This document shows, one piece after another, positions 26,850 through 36,854 of a stretch of 64,000 nucleotides of DNA (its first letter is position 1; each line of letters starts with the position of its first letter). The stretch lies in the NCBI RefSeq assembly GCF_017301335.1, contig NZ_CP071247.1, positions 1-64,000 of the forward strand. Direction: 5' to 3'. The DNA comes from Marinobacter salinisoli. Lineage in GTDB: Bacteria; Pseudomonadota; Gammaproteobacteria; Pseudomonadales; Oleiphilaceae. A model generated the notes under the pieces. That model searched no databases, was not told where the DNA came from, and saw nothing but the letters and a program-made list of their open reading frames with translations. A program made the position numbers and the translations under genes.

Positions 26850-27698
26850 CTATGGTTGGGGTTCGGCTTTGTCGGTGCGCTCTTCAAAGTAGAAAATGCT
26901 CACACCGGTGCGGACAGAGTCAACGGGCTCGCCATCAGGCCCTTGCCGGGCAATATCCCGATCGTGAGGACCCAGCCATTGGTCCAGCCGCTCCAACAAA
27001 GCCTGCGACTGGGCCGCGGCGTGCGTGCGCCAGCGCTCCATCACTTCCGGCGGAATGTTGTTGTAGGTCAGGGTGCGCTGAAACAGCGGCGGCTGACCGG
27101 ATTCGTCGCGCACCAGGTTGTGATCAATGGTCGCGATCAAGTCCGAAACGTCGTCGCCAAAAATCTGCAGCATCTCCTCGCTGTCTCCCGTCGGGACATA
27201 AGCCCGTTGCTGCAACACCAGCTGGCCCGATTCCGCATCCACCGAAACCACGCCGACCCGCAACAGCTCATCGAGCACAGCCCGGGGCGGCATGTCACCG
27301 CTGTAGCGTTTGACCAGGTCGCTGAAGCTCAGCTTACCGTCAAATGACAGCATAGCGGGCTCACCGCCTTTGGCTTGGAAAGCCGCATCGTGCACCCAGC
27401 CGGACACCACCCGCGATGCCCGGTTGGCATGCAGCGCAGCGCCACTCTCCAAGGTCTGACCTGCCAGAAATTCCCGTTGGCGCTTGACTTCCTTGCGGGT
27501 CAATCCGGTCATCACGGCGGCGCGGGAATCCGAGGGTTTGCGCCGGCCGTCGTCAAAATCCTTCAAGGCCGCCTCCACATAGGCGCGTTTGACCAGCTCG
27601 GAGAACTCACCGTAAGGAATGCCGTTCCTGAGCAGTAACCTCGCTAAGGGACGCAGAATGCGGTACAGCGCTTGATTCAGGGGGGTGGTCTTTTTCAT
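26850..27698 (-). CDS. DUF6502 protein, candidate regulator of the DUF5666 lipoproteins
   Basis: 282 residues, soluble, with no signal peptide. The N-terminus (NQALYRILRPLARLLLRNGI, PYGEFSELVKRAYVEAALKD, VMTGLTRKEVKRQREFL) reads like a helix-turn-helix/winged-helix module. The rest is the DUF6502 body of unknown function. The ATG at 27696-27698 is preferred as the family N-terminus begins there. It sits three bases after an 18-base palindrome (27701-27718) that also contains the best -10 (TACAAT), which points to a leaderless transcript. It lies between two DUF5666 genes, a recurrent association. Confidence 0.75.
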   Translation of the reverse strand: MKKTTPLNQALYRILRPLARLLLRNGIPYGEFSELVKRAYVEAALKDFDDGRRKPSDSRAAVMTGLTRKEVKRQREFLAGQTLESGAALHANRASRVVSGWVHDAAFQAKGGEPAMLSFDGKLSFSDLVKRYSGDMPPRAVLDELLRVGVVSVDAESGQLVLQQRAYVPTGDSEEMLQIFGDDVSDLIATIDHNLVRDESGQPPLFQRTLTYNNIPPEVMERWRTHAAAQSQALLERLDQWLGPHDRDIARQGPDGEPVDSVRTGVSIFYFEERTDKAEPQP

Positions 27699-27700
27699 GT

Positions 27701-27718
27701 TTGGGATTGTATTCCCAT
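27701..27718 (-). promoter_or_regulatory. Palindromic operator over the DUF6502 -10 region
   Basis: TTGGGA-TTGTAT-TCCCAT (plus strand) matches the site at 29292-29309 in 15 of 18 positions with the same six-base spacer. On the minus strand it contains TACAAT, seven bases before the ATG. Confidence 0.65.
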
Positions 27719-27779
27719 AGCGATTTGAAAAGCCAGACATCCTGGCCGGCACAAACCGGCCAGAACTGGCACTCGCTAC

Positions 27780-29234
27780 TTAATCCTCAGAGCTGTCGCC
27801 ACTGCCCTCGACTTCGACGTTGCCGGTCAGTTCGTACTGACCACCGGTGGTTTGGCGATAGTCAATTTCCACTTCATCACCCACCTGAGCCCCGGACAGG
27901 CTGAAGTTGTTGCTGAGTACCTCAAGGTTCATGATCGTGATGGAATCAGCGCCGATGGCAGATATTCGTGCATCAAGCTCGAAATCGTCATCCTCGTCGC
28001 TGTCTTCCCGCTCGATGCTGATGGCCTCGAGGAAACCACCCTCTTCGCTGCGCTGCCGACCCTCAATCTCGAGAAAGTCACCCAGTTGCAGGCTCTCGAG
28101 GTCCCGGGCACGACTGCGGCGGCCATCCTCACCACTGTCGTCGTCATCGATCAGGGTATTGCCCGTCAATTGGACGCGAACTCCGCTAACAACCATGGTT
28201 TCGTTGTTCAGATCGATGGACTCAATTCGGCCATCCAGCTCCGCATCCGACTCCCGGCCCTCGATCTCTTCGGCGACCAGCACGCCATTGACCGCCTCGC
28301 CTTCCACTTTCACGAATAGCCCGTTCGCGAGGCTGTCTTCGTCGAGATCGTCGAATTCCGTGTCGCTATTGATCTGTACCCTGATCCCGTCCAGGGAGAA
28401 CTGGCCGCTGGCGACGTCGAAGTCGTAGATGCTTCCGGAGATCTCGACGTCGTCGTCGTTGTTGAACAGTTCATCCTCATCGTCGATTTCCTCGGCCATG
28501 ATGGTGGTGCCGTCTAGGAAACCTTCGACCTCCACGACAATACCGTCGGCCAGGTCGTCCAGGGCGAAATCGTCATCGCCGGTCGCGCTGGTGTAGTTGA
28601 TCAGTGCGCCATTGATGGTGAACGTCTGGGCGCTGGTGTCCAGATCGGCGACCACGCCTTGGATCTCGACCTCATTGGCGTCGTCGAAGTCGTCACCGAT
28701 GATTTGGGCACCGACATAACTTGCCTGAACGCTGCCATCCGCCATCCGCCAGCCACTGACTCTTACGCGGTAGCCTGTGGCGTTGCCAGCAATGTCTGTT
28801 GGAGTCGCGCCACGGAACACCGTTTTGCTATCCAGTAAGACGCTTTGACCCAGCAGGGTCAGGGTTCCGGTGCCGGAGACCTCGTCCCAGGTCATGGCTG
28901 AGACGGGGCCCCGGAGCGTGTCGTCGTACGTGACCTGATCGGCACGGCCCTCGCCCTGATCGCTCCAGTCGCCGTCGATCTTGAGAATCATGCCTTTCTC
29001 GAGCTGATCTTCGCGGCTCAGCCCGTCATTGCTTACAACACTGCCGTCGGTTTCAAAACGGGTACCGTTGACATAGACACTGCCAAACCCTGAAACCGCA
29101 CCGACACTGGAGCCAGAGGAGCTGCCATTGCTTGCGGAATCTCCGGACCCACCGCCGCCACAGGCGGCAAGGGCACCCACCAGGGAGCCGGTCATGATCA
29201 GCTTGACTGCGATTGCTATCGGCTTGCGCTTCAT
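27780..29234 (-). CDS. DUF5666 repeat lipoprotein B
   Basis: 484 residues, a paralogue of the gene at 25259. The lipoprotein signal has lipobox LAAC (Cys25), then GGGGSGDSASNGSSSGSSVG and the shared start SGFGSVYVNGTRFETDG. Both share KGMILKIDG/KGMILRIEG and YDDTLRGPV. About six DUF5666-like repeats follow (for example FTINGALINYTSA, FSLDGIRVQINSDTEFDDLD, MVVSGVRVQLTGNTLID), strongly acidic. The start at 29232-29234 has GGAGAACAACG before it. The function is unknown; duplication of an ancestral gene around DUF6502 is likely. Confidence 0.8.
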   Translation of the reverse strand: MKRKPIAIAVKLIMTGSLVGALAACGGGGSGDSASNGSSSGSSVGAVSGFGSVYVNGTRFETDGSVVSNDGLSREDQLEKGMILKIDGDWSDQGEGRADQVTYDDTLRGPVSAMTWDEVSGTGTLTLLGQSVLLDSKTVFRGATPTDIAGNATGYRVRVSGWRMADGSVQASYVGAQIIGDDFDDANEVEIQGVVADLDTSAQTFTINGALINYTSATGDDDFALDDLADGIVVEVEGFLDGTTIMAEEIDDEDELFNNDDDVEISGSIYDFDVASGQFSLDGIRVQINSDTEFDDLDEDSLANGLFVKVEGEAVNGVLVAEEIEGRESDAELDGRIESIDLNNETMVVSGVRVQLTGNTLIDDDDSGEDGRRSRARDLESLQLGDFLEIEGRQRSEEGGFLEAISIEREDSDEDDDFELDARISAIGADSITIMNLEVLSNNFSLSGAQVGDEVEIDYRQTTGGQYELTGNVEVEGSGDSSED

Positions 29235-29289
29235 CGTTGTTCTCCAGTTTTCTGAGCGAAACAAAGCGGTTTTGATACTCAAACCGCCA

Positions 29290-29311
29290 AATTGGGATTA
29301 TTTTCCCAATT
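29290..29311 (-). promoter_or_regulatory. Palindromic operator upstream of DUF5666 lipoprotein B
   Basis: AATTGGGA-TTATTT-TCCCAATT is a perfect 22-base palindrome 56 bases before the gene start. On the minus strand it contains AATAAT at the place where the DUF6502 copy has TACAAT, so both palindromes straddle the likely -10 element. Confidence 0.65.
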
Positions 29312-29434
29312 AATGATTCAGGAATTTAGTTCCGTTTTTAATTGGTGTCCAGCTCGTGGTCATGAAAGTTTTGTGATCTTTCCGGCCGAGCAGTCGTAAG
29401 TGTGGGAGTACTCTGACAAAACGGACAAAGAACC

Positions 29435-29608
29435 ATGCTGGGATTTTTGAAAGGCGACCCGAAGAAAAAATTACAAAAGGCGTATGAGGATAAGCTGGCA
29501 AAGGCGCTTCATGCCCAGCGCAATGGGGACTTGCGAACCCACGGCACGCTCATGGAAGAAGCCGAAAAGATATATGAGGAAATCAAGAAACTTGACGGCG
29601 CGAACTAG
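29435..29608 (+). CDS. DUF6435 small protein
   Basis: 57 residues (MLGFLKGDPKKKLQKAYEDK, then LAKALHAQRNGDLRTHGTLM, ending KKLDGAN). Basic N-terminus and a helical hairpin body; it matches the small DUF6435 (Lacal_2735-like) family of unknown function found in many marine bacteria. The ATG at 29435 lies after ACAAAGAACC, with only a weak ribosome site. The strong family-like sequence supports a real gene despite its size. It converges with cbpM, with a 9-base gap between stops. Confidence 0.75.
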   Translation: MLGFLKGDPKKKLQKAYEDKLAKALHAQRNGDLRTHGTLMEEAEKIYEEIKKLDGAN

Positions 29609-29617
29609 CCGGGAGCG

Positions 29618-29977
29618 TCAGTTGCTGTCGTGCTCGCCCGAGAGATGGCGCAGCTGATGGCGAAGCGCCGCGATTTCCCGGCGCATCGCGTCCACCTCAT
29701 CCAGCAGATCCAACGACATTGCCAGCCCTGGCAGATTCATTTTCAAATCCCGCTCCAGGCGAACCGCTTTCCGGAGCCGCATCAAGGCCGCCAGGTCAAA
29801 CCGCCAGCTGGCTATCTGCGCCCCCTGCACAGGCCCGACCGGCTCGATGATGCCGTGGCTTACCATTTTCAGAACCATCTCTGCATGGCATTCACCCTGC
29901 TCGCAAATCTCCCGAAACGTCAACCGAACCTGCGGATCGGTAATCTCCACCACCAGCACTTCGTCGTCTCTGCTCAT
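29618..29977 (-). CDS. cbpM: Chaperone modulator CbpM
   Basis: 119 residues. A MerR-like helical protein that binds and inhibits the CbpA J-domain co-chaperone. It shows the typical ITDPQVRLTFREICEQGECH start and the C-terminal LRKAVRLERDLKMNLPGLAM helix, ending in a coiled coil (MRREIAALRHQLRHL). It follows cbpA by 15 bases on the same strand, the standard cbpAM arrangement. Confidence 0.93.
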   Translation of the reverse strand: MSRDDEVLVVEITDPQVRLTFREICEQGECHAEMVLKMVSHGIIEPVGPVQGAQIASWRFDLAALMRLRKAVRLERDLKMNLPGLAMSLDLLDEVDAMRREIAALRHQLRHLSGEHDSN

Positions 29978-29992
29978 GCCATTGCTCCCTGC

Positions 29993-30958
29993 TTACACGT
30001 GCAGCTTGCTGCGTGGATTGAACGCTTTTTCGGATTCGGCCAACTGCTCATACAGTTTTTCGGCCTCGGGATTGTGCTGCTCGGGCATAACAATTTGCAG
30101 AACCACGATCTGATCCCCCGGGTGTTTGCCCGGAAAGCCCTTACCCTTCAATCGTAATTTACGGCCACTGGAGGAGCCCTTGGGCACCTTGAGGTTGACC
30201 TTGCCGCCTACGGTCGGGACCGTGACAGAGGCACCAAGCGCCGCCTCCCAGGGGGTGACCGGCACGGTCACCAGCAGATCACGGCCCTCGACAGCAAAGG
30301 TCGGATGCGGCGCCAGCTCGATCTCCAGCAACAAATCGCCGGCTGCGCCGCCGCCAATGCCCGGCGAACCCTGCCCTTTCAGCCGGAGATGCTGACCTTC
30401 CCGCATACCGGCCGGGATTTTCACATTCAGGGTTTTCTGTCGTGGCATCAGGCGGCCATGCTCGTCCGGTTCGTGCACGGTAAACGACACCTGTTTCTCG
30501 CAGCCGTTGAACACTTCCTCCAGAAACAGCGCCAGCCGGGCATGAACATCTTCACCCCGCATGCGCACGGACTGCCGGAAACCATGGCCGCCACCAAAGC
30601 CCCCACCGTGGCGGCCACCACCGAAGATTTCTTCAAAGAAATCGCTGAACTGACGGGCGTCGGCGTCGGTATAACCGCCGCCGCCGAAGCCGGACGCACT
30701 CTGCCAGCCAGGCGGTGGCTGGAATGAACCGTCTGGCCGGGCACCATACTTTCGCAGTTGGTCGTATTCCGCCCGCTTTTCCGGATCTTTCAGCACCTCA
30801 TAGGCTTCGCCGAGATCCTTGAACTTGTCGTCGGCGCCCGCTTCCTTGCTGACATCCGGATGAAATTTCCGGGCCAGCTTCCGATAGGCTTTTTTGATCT
30901 CCTCGGCAGAGGCGGACTCGCTCACACCGAGCACGGCGTAATAGTCTTTAAAGTCCAT
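29993..30958 (-). CDS. cbpA: Curved DNA-binding protein / DnaJ-type co-chaperone CbpA
   Basis: 321 residues. The J domain spans 1-70 with HPD at 33-35 (KFHPDVS). It is followed by a Gly/Phe-rich linker containing [20 protein letters not shown] and [13 protein letters not shown], and two DnaJ C-terminal substrate-binding domains ([35 protein letters not shown]). There is no zinc-finger domain, which separates it from DnaJ. The start at 30956-30958 ([11 protein letters not shown]) is the family N-terminus. It works with DnaK and is modulated by CbpM downstream. Confidence 0.94.
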   Translation of the reverse strand: MDFKDYYAVLGVSESASAEEIKKAYRKLARKFHPDVSKEAGADDKFKDLGEAYEVLKDPEKRAEYDQLRKYGARPDGSFQPPPGWQSASGFGGGGYTDADARQFSDFFEEIFGGGRHGGGFGGGHGFRQSVRMRGEDVHARLALFLEEVFNGCEKQVSFTVHEPDEHGRLMPRQKTLNVKIPAGMREGQHLRLKGQGSPGIGGGAAGDLLLEIELAPHPTFAVEGRDLLVTVPVTPWEAALGASVTVPTVGGKVNLKVPKGSSSGRKLRLKGKGFPGKHPGDQIVVLQIVMPEQHNPEAEKLYEQLAESEKAFNPRSKLHV

Positions 30959-31116
30959 TCGGGCCCTCAACACTGATCAACCGTTGAGCATTTTGCTCAG
31001 CTACTAACCACTATATTTGATGAGGTTCGGGAAATTACAAGGGTGGGTATGTGCGGAATTGAGGCAGGTCAGGGTTGAGTGTTTTTAACGAGCCTTCACA
31101 GCCCGGAGAGTGTGTC

Positions 31117-31218
31117 GGGGCGCAAGCCCGGTTCAAAACTGTCCGTGGCCAGGGATGGCCAGAGCCAAGCCCTACAAGGACGTACTTGCGGGGGTGTTTT
31201 GAACCGGGCTTGCGCCCC
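31117..31218. repeat. Structured intergenic repeat, copy 2 (perfect 23-bp inverted repeat)
   Basis: Arms at 31117-31139 and 31196-31218 are perfect reverse complements over 23 bases. The 56-base interior holds a small hairpin (TGGCC-AGGGAT-GGCCA, 31146-31161) followed by CCCTACAAGGACGTACTTGC. Layout and interior motif match copy 1 at 665-764 (TACAnGGACGTA after a GGAT-loop hairpin), though the arm sequences differ. It fills the 310-base gap (30959-31268) between cbpA and fba; downstream of fba it could end or protect that operon's transcript. No gene is seen in the gap. Confidence 0.85.
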
Positions 31219-31268
31219 ACTGCGCCCCAGCAACCCTCAGGCTACTGAAGCAACAGCTCTACCGAAAC

Positions 31269-32333
31269 TTACTTGACCTTCGGGTCCAGCTCGCCAGCAG
31301 CATAACGCTCGAACATCTGGTCCAGATTCATCGGCTTGATCTTGCTGGCATTACCGGCGGTACCGAAGGCTTCATAACGAGCCACACAGATCTCCGTCAT
31401 GGCCTTCATGGTTTCCTTGAGGAATTTGCGCGGGTCAAACTCGGACGGCTTCTCGCTCAGGAAGCGACGCACCGCACCGGTGCTGGCCAGACGCAGGTCG
31501 GTGTCGATGTTGACCTTGCGCACGCCGTGCTTGATGCCTTCGACGATTTCCTCAACCGGCACACCGTAGGTTTCCGGAATTTCACCACCGTATTCGTTGA
31601 TGATCTTCAGCCACTCCTGGGGTACAGAGCTGGAGCCGTGCATCACCAGGTGGGTGTCCGGAATCCGGGCGTGGATGGCCTTGATCTGATCGATGGCCAG
31701 GATGTCACCGGTGGGCGGTCGGGTAAACTTGTAGGCGCCGTGGCTGGTACCGATCGCGATGGCCAGGGCGTCAACGTGAGTCTTTTTCACGAAGTCGGCG
31801 GCTTCTTCCGGATCGGTCAGCATCTGGCTGTGATCCAGCGTGCCTTCCGCGCCAATACCGTCCTCTTCACCGGCCTGACCGGTTTCCAGAGACCCCAGAC
31901 AGCCCAGCTCGCCCTCAACGGAGACGCCACAAGCGTGCGCCATCTCGACGGTGCGACGGGTGACGTCAACGTTGTATTCGTAATCGGTCGGGGTCTTGCC
32001 GTCTTCGCCCAGAGAACCGTCCATCATGACCGAGCTGAAGCCCAGCTGAATAGAACGCTGGCACACCGCCGGGCTGGTGCCGTGGTCCTGATGCATCACC
32101 ACCGGAATGTGAGGAAACTCTTCGATGGCAGCAAGAATCAGGTGGCGCAGGAACGGCGCACCGGCATACTTACGGGCACCGGCGGAGGCCTGGACAATCA
32201 CCGGGGAATCGGTCTTGTCCGCAGCTTCCATGATGGCGCGCATCTGCTCCAGGTTATTGACGTTAAAGGCTGGCACACCGTAACCGTGCTCGGCGGCGTG
32301 ATCCAGAAGTTGCCGCATCGAAATCAGGGCCAT
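31269..32333 (-). CDS. fba: Fructose-1,6-bisphosphate aldolase, class II
   Basis: 354 residues, the zinc-dependent aldolase of the Calvin-cycle/long subtype, interconverting fructose bisphosphate with two triose phosphates. The N-terminus is [20 protein letters not shown]. Zinc-site and family segments include [33 protein letters not shown] and [11 protein letters not shown], with the late [13 protein letters not shown]. It is the last gene of tkt-epd-pgk-fba. The structured repeat copy 2 lies just beyond its stop. Confidence 0.95.
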   Translation of the reverse strand: MALISMRQLLDHAAEHGYGVPAFNVNNLEQMRAIMEAADKTDSPVIVQASAGARKYAGAPFLRHLILAAIEEFPHIPVVMHQDHGTSPAVCQRSIQLGFSSVMMDGSLGEDGKTPTDYEYNVDVTRRTVEMAHACGVSVEGELGCLGSLETGQAGEEDGIGAEGTLDHSQMLTDPEEAADFVKKTHVDALAIAIGTSHGAYKFTRPPTGDILAIDQIKAIHARIPDTHLVMHGSSSVPQEWLKIINEYGGEIPETYGVPVEEIVEGIKHGVRKVNIDTDLRLASTGAVRRFLSEKPSEFDPRKFLKETMKAMTEICVARYEAFGTAGNASKIKPMNLDQMFERYAAGELDPKVK

Positions 32334-32408
32334 GGGTCGTCTCCTTCGTTTTAAAGTGTATGAGTCAGTCGAATTCTGTGTCAGACCAGGGCATCTTCTG
32401 CCCCAGTC

Positions 32409-33569
32409 TTACGCGCCGCGTTCTTCCAGTACCGCTACAGCCGGCAGGGTTTTACCCTCCACGAACTCCAGGAACGCACCGCCACCGGTTGAGATGTAGG
32501 AAATTTTGTCAGCCACACCGTACTTGTCAACGGCCGCCACGGTATCGCCGCCGCCGGCCAGCGAGAAGGCATCGCTCTCGGCGATCGCCGCGGCCAGCGC
32601 TTTGGTGCCATTACCGAACTGGTCAAATTCGAACACGCCCACTGGGCCATTCCACAGAATGGTCTTGGCATTTTTCAGCAGATCGGCGAATTGGCCAGCA
32701 GTCTCCGGCCCGACATCCAGAATCATGTCATTGTCGGTGACGTCGGTAATGTTTTTCGTGGTGGCGGTGGCAGTCTCGGCAAATTCACTTGCCACAACCA
32801 CATCGACCGGCAGCGGAATCTCAACGCGACCGGCGATGTCTTTCGCGGTATCCACCAGATCGTGTTCACACAGGGACTTGCCTACCGGGTGACCGGCCGC
32901 GGCGAGGAAGGTATTGGCGATACCACCGCCCACGATGATCTGGTCACAGACCTTCTCGAGCGCGTTGAGTACGTCCAGTTTGGTGGACACTTTGGAGCCG
33001 CCAACAATCGCAACCACTGGCTTGGCCGGGTTATCCAGCGCCTTGCCCAGGGCGTCCAGCTCGGCCGCCAGCAGAGGGCCAGCGCAGGCTTCGGGCGCGA
33101 AACGAGCGACGCCGTGGGTCGAGGCCTGGGCGCGGTGCGCGGTTCCAAAGGCGTCCATGACGTAGACGTCGCACAGGGCCGCATACTGTTTGGCCAGTGC
33201 TTCGTCGTCTTTCTTTTCACCTTTGTTGAAGCGAACGTTCTCGAACAGCACCACCTCGCCGTCGGCAACCTCGACCCCGTCCAGATAATCCTGGATCAGA
33301 CGAACCTCCTGCCCCAGAACGCTGGAAAGATGCTCGGCTACCGGCTTCATGGACGACGCCTCGTCGTAAACGCCTTCTTCCGGGCGCCCCAGATGTGACA
33401 TCAGCATGACCTTGGCGCCAGCATCCCTTGCCGCCTTGATGGTCGGCAGTGACGCGCGGATACGGGCATCGCTGCTTACCTTGCCACCCTTTACCGGCAC
33501 GTTCAGGTCTTCGCGGATCAGCACTCGCTTGCCGGCGAGGTTCAGGTCGGTCATTTTCTTAATGGCCAT
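32409..33569 (-). CDS. pgk: Phosphoglycerate kinase
   Basis: 386 residues, the usual bacterial length. It transfers phosphate between 1,3-bisphosphoglycerate and ADP. Motifs: [13 protein letters not shown] near the start, [42 protein letters not shown] (nucleotide side) and the C-terminal [20 protein letters not shown]. It lies between epd and fba with 29- and 75-base gaps, in the same transcription unit. Confidence 0.96.
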   Translation of the reverse strand: MAIKKMTDLNLAGKRVLIREDLNVPVKGGKVSSDARIRASLPTIKAARDAGAKVMLMSHLGRPEEGVYDEASSMKPVAEHLSSVLGQEVRLIQDYLDGVEVADGEVVLFENVRFNKGEKKDDEALAKQYAALCDVYVMDAFGTAHRAQASTHGVARFAPEACAGPLLAAELDALGKALDNPAKPVVAIVGGSKVSTKLDVLNALEKVCDQIIVGGGIANTFLAAAGHPVGKSLCEHDLVDTAKDIAGRVEIPLPVDVVVASEFAETATATTKNITDVTDNDMILDVGPETAGQFADLLKNAKTILWNGPVGVFEFDQFGNGTKALAAAIAESDAFSLAGGGDTVAAVDKYGVADKISYISTGGGAFLEFVEGKTLPAVAVLEERGA

Positions 33570-33598
33570 AACGTTCGTCCCTTCAACTAATAGTCAGA

Positions 33599-34630
33599 TT
33601 AAGCATGGTGCTTCAGCCAGCTGCAGCTGACATCCAGCATTCGGTTGGCAAATCCCCACTCATTATCAAACCAGCACAACACCTTGACCATGGTGCCGCC
33701 GGTAACCCGGGTCTGGCCGCCATCCACAATGCCGGAGTGGGCATCGTGATTGAAATCGGAACTGGCGAGCAGCTCATCGGTAAAGCCGAGGATGCCTTTC
33801 AGCGGGCCGTTCGCCGCTGATTGAAGAACTTCATTCACTGTGTCCACATCGGTTGGCTGCCGGACATTAACCACCATATCAATCGCCGACACGTTCAGCG
33901 TCGGCACCCGCATGGCCACGGAGCTGAATCGATCCTTCATGTGTGGCAACAGCCGTTCGATACCAACGGCGAGGCCGGTATCGACCGGTACAATATTATG
34001 CAGCGCGCTTCTCGTGCGCCGCAGGTCCTGATGGTGGTAGGCATCGATGACCGGCTGGTCATTCATTGCCGCGTGGATCGTCGTGGTGCTGCCCTGCTCT
34101 ACGCCAAACGCGTCGTCCAGTACCTGGATCACCGGCACCAGGCAGTTGGTGGTGCAGGAGCCCGCCGCCACGATGCGATCTTCAGCGCTCAGCTGGTCAT
34201 CGTTGATGCCAAAGACCACGGTCCGGTCGACATCCGATTCGGCGGGCTGGGAGAACAGCAGTCGCTTGGCGCCGGCGTCCAGGTGCCGCTGGGCGGTTTG
34301 TCGATCCGAGTAGGCCCCGGAGCATTCCAGCACCACATCAACCTTGAGCAGATCCCAGGGCAACTCAGCCGGTTCGCTGTGACGCAGGACGTGGATCTGG
34401 TCGCCGTTGACCACCAGATCCCGTCCCTGGACCGCGACCTCGCCCTGAAACCGACCGTGGGTGGAGTCGTAACGGGTCAGGTGGGCGATGGTGTCCAGGT
34501 CCGACAGCTCATTGATCGCGACCACCTGCAGGTGGTCGCGAAAGCCGTTTTCGTAGAGCGCCCGCAACACGCACTGGCCAATACGGCCGTAGCCGTTGAT
34601 GGCAATCCGAAAAGGCGCAGCGTCGGTCAT
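33599..34630 (-). CDS. epd: D-erythrose-4-phosphate dehydrogenase
   Basis: 343 residues with the GAPDH fold: NAD site INGYGRIGQCVLRALYE and catalytic Cys in AAGSCTTNCLVP. AAMNDQPVIDAYHHQDLRRT is the Epd-type segment rather than the GAPDH one, and the tkt-epd-pgk order agrees. It oxidises erythrose-4-phosphate to 4-phosphoerythronate on the way to pyridoxal phosphate. Its ATG overlaps the tkt stop by one base (TGATG), so the two are translationally coupled. Confidence 0.92.
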   Translation of the reverse strand: MTDAAPFRIAINGYGRIGQCVLRALYENGFRDHLQVVAINELSDLDTIAHLTRYDSTHGRFQGEVAVQGRDLVVNGDQIHVLRHSEPAELPWDLLKVDVVLECSGAYSDRQTAQRHLDAGAKRLLFSQPAESDVDRTVVFGINDDQLSAEDRIVAAGSCTTNCLVPVIQVLDDAFGVEQGSTTTIHAAMNDQPVIDAYHHQDLRRTRSALHNIVPVDTGLAVGIERLLPHMKDRFSSVAMRVPTLNVSAIDMVVNVRQPTDVDTVNEVLQSAANGPLKGILGFTDELLASSDFNHDAHSGIVDGGQTRVTGGTMVKVLCWFDNEWGFANRMLDVSCSWLKHHA

Positions 34631-36630
34631 CAGGCGTCCAGCAGTTCAGAGGCCACTTCCAGGAGGTTTTCGACGGTGAAGCCAAACTCCTTGAACAGCT
34701 CACCCGCCGGCGCAGACTCACCGAAGCTCGTCATGCCAACCACCCGGCCATCCAGGCCAACGTACTTGTACCAGTAATCGGCCATCCCAGCCTCGATCGC
34801 CACACGGTTGGTAACCTCCAGCGGCAGAACCTGTTGCTTGTACTCGGGGCTCTGGGCGTCAAACGCGTCGGTAGACGGCATGGACACCACGCGAACCTTG
34901 GTACCGGCTTCGCGCAGCTTGGCGGCTGCGTCCTGGGCCAGCGACACTTCGGAGCCGGTGGCGATCAGGATCAGCTCCGGGGTGCCATCGCTGTCGGACA
35001 GGATGTAACCACCCTTGGCCACGTTCGCCAACTGCTCATCGGTACGCGCCTGATGCGGCAGCCCCTGACGCGAGAACACCATGGCGGTCGGGCCATCATT
35101 ACGCTCCAGCGCATACTTCCAGGCCACGGCAGATTCGACCGTATCGGCCGGGCGCCAGGTGCTCATGTTCGGCGTGGTGCGCAGGCTCGCCAGCTGCTCG
35201 ATCGGCTGGTGGGTCGGGCCGTCTTCACCCAGACCGATGGAATCGTGAGTGAACACAAAGATGGAACGCTGTTTCATCAGTGCGGCCATGCGCACGGCGT
35301 TACGGCAGTACTCCATGAAGATCAGGAAGGTGGCGCCGTAGGGCACGAATCCGCCGTGCAGGGCAATGCCGTTCATGATCGCGGCCATGCCGAACTCACG
35401 CACACCGTAGAAGATGTAGTTGCCGCTGGCGTCTTCTCTGGTCAGGCCCTTGGTGCCCCCCCAGATGGTGAGGTTGGAACCGGCCAGGTCGGCAGAACCG
35501 CCCATCAGTTCCGGCAGCAGGGGTCCGTAGGCGTTCAGGGTGTTCTGGGACGCCTTACGGCTGGCGATGGTTTCGCCCTTGTCCTGACACTCCTGAATGT
35601 AAGCCTGGGCCTTCTCGGCAAAGTCGGCAGGCAGGTCGCCGGCCATACGGCGCCTGAACTCGGCCGCCAGCTCAGGCTCGGCTTTTTCGTACTCGGCAAA
35701 CGTCGCTTCCCACTCGCTCTGGGCAGCCGCACCCCGGTCACGGGCACTCCAGGCCTCGTAGATGTCTTCCGGCACCTCGAACGGGCCATGGTTCCAGCCC
35801 AGCTGCTCCCGTGTCAGAGCGATTTCGTCATCCCCCAGCGGGGCGCCGTGGCAGCTTTCTTTACCCTGCTTGTTGGGCGAACCGAAGCCGATGATGGTCT
35901 TGCAGCAGATCAGCGTGGGCTGACTGGTGTTGGCACGGGCGGCCTCAATCGCGGCGCGAATCGCCTCCGCATCGTGGCCGTCAACAGCAGGAATCACCTG
36001 CCACCCGTACGACTCGAAGCGCTGCGGCGTGTTGTCGGTGAACCAGCCTTCCACCTCGCCGTCGATGGAGATGCCGTTGTCGTCGTAGAAGAAGATCAGC
36101 TTGCCGAGGCCGAGGGTACCGGCCAGGGAGGCTACCTCGTGGGAGATGCCTTCCATCAGGCAGCCGTCGCCCAGGAAGGCGTAGGTGTGGTGGTCAACGA
36201 TATCGTGACCGGGGCGGTTGAACTGGGCCGCCATGGCCTTTTCAGCGATCGCGAAGCCAACCGCGTTGGCAATGCCCTGGCCCAACGGGCCGGTGGTGGT
36301 CTCCACGCCCGGCGTGTAGCCGTACTCCGGGTGACCCGGGGTCTTGGAGTGCAGCTGACGGAAATTCTTCAGGTCATCCACGGAAACGTCATAGCCGCTC
36401 AGGTGCAGCAGAGCGTACTGAAGCATGGAGCCGTGGCCGTTGGACAGCACAAAGCGGTCTCGGTTGGACCACTTGGGATCGGCAGGGTTGTGGCTCAGGT
36501 AATCGTTCCACAGCACCTCGGCGATATCCGCCATACCCATGGGCGCTCCCGGGTGGCCGGATTTGGCTTTCTGAACCGCATCCATGCTCAGCGCGCGAAT
36601 GGCGTTGGCGAGATCTTTACGAGACGGCAT
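34630..36630 (-). CDS. tkt: Transketolase
   Basis: 666 residues, a full-length thiamine diphosphate enzyme of the pentose phosphate pathway. The start at 36628-36630 ([20 protein letters not shown]) is the family N-terminus; the open frame upstream is unrelated. Motifs: [39 protein letters not shown] (diphosphate-binding), [19 protein letters not shown] and [16 protein letters not shown] near the end. First gene of tkt-epd-pgk-fba, divergent from sahR. Confidence 0.96.
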   Translation of the reverse strand: MPSRKDLANAIRALSMDAVQKAKSGHPGAPMGMADIAEVLWNDYLSHNPADPKWSNRDRFVLSNGHGSMLQYALLHLSGYDVSVDDLKNFRQLHSKTPGHPEYGYTPGVETTTGPLGQGIANAVGFAIAEKAMAAQFNRPGHDIVDHHTYAFLGDGCLMEGISHEVASLAGTLGLGKLIFFYDDNGISIDGEVEGWFTDNTPQRFESYGWQVIPAVDGHDAEAIRAAIEAARANTSQPTLICCKTIIGFGSPNKQGKESCHGAPLGDDEIALTREQLGWNHGPFEVPEDIYEAWSARDRGAAAQSEWEATFAEYEKAEPELAAEFRRRMAGDLPADFAEKAQAYIQECQDKGETIASRKASQNTLNAYGPLLPELMGGSADLAGSNLTIWGGTKGLTREDASGNYIFYGVREFGMAAIMNGIALHGGFVPYGATFLIFMEYCRNAVRMAALMKQRSIFVFTHDSIGLGEDGPTHQPIEQLASLRTTPNMSTWRPADTVESAVAWKYALERNDGPTAMVFSRQGLPHQARTDEQLANVAKGGYILSDSDGTPELILIATGSEVSLAQDAAAKLREAGTKVRVVSMPSTDAFDAQSPEYKQQVLPLEVTNRVAIEAGMADYWYKYVGLDGRVVGMTSFGESAPAGELFKEFGFTVENLLEVASELLDA

Positions 36631-36792
36631 TGACGTTTCTCCAGTTTGGTCGGGGAAAGAATTCGGACTGCAAAAAAAGAGGCGCGTATTTTCGCCGATT
36701 ACGGTATGCCGGGGCAAATCGGCGTACCGCCAATGCGACAATCCCTGCCTGTGGATTCCCGAAACATGACACCGGCGGCCGAAATAAAACCT

Positions 36793-36812
36793 ATATCAAA
36801 TTTTTTTGATAT
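36793..36812. promoter_or_regulatory. SahR-type operator upstream of sahR (also near tkt)
   Basis: ATATCAAATTTTTTTGATAT is a perfect palindrome with arms ATATCAAA/TTTGATAT and a four-base centre, 43 bases upstream of the sahR ATG in the divergent tkt-sahR region. A closely related site precedes metK. Confidence 0.75.
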
Positions 36813-36854
36813 GGCTATTGCCTGACCAGCAAAAGCCTCCTACACTGCGCAACC

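Noticed and set aside
34834..36633. Plus-strand open frame of 599 codons opposite tkt
   Set aside because: A shadow of transketolase; no ribosome site or protein family features.
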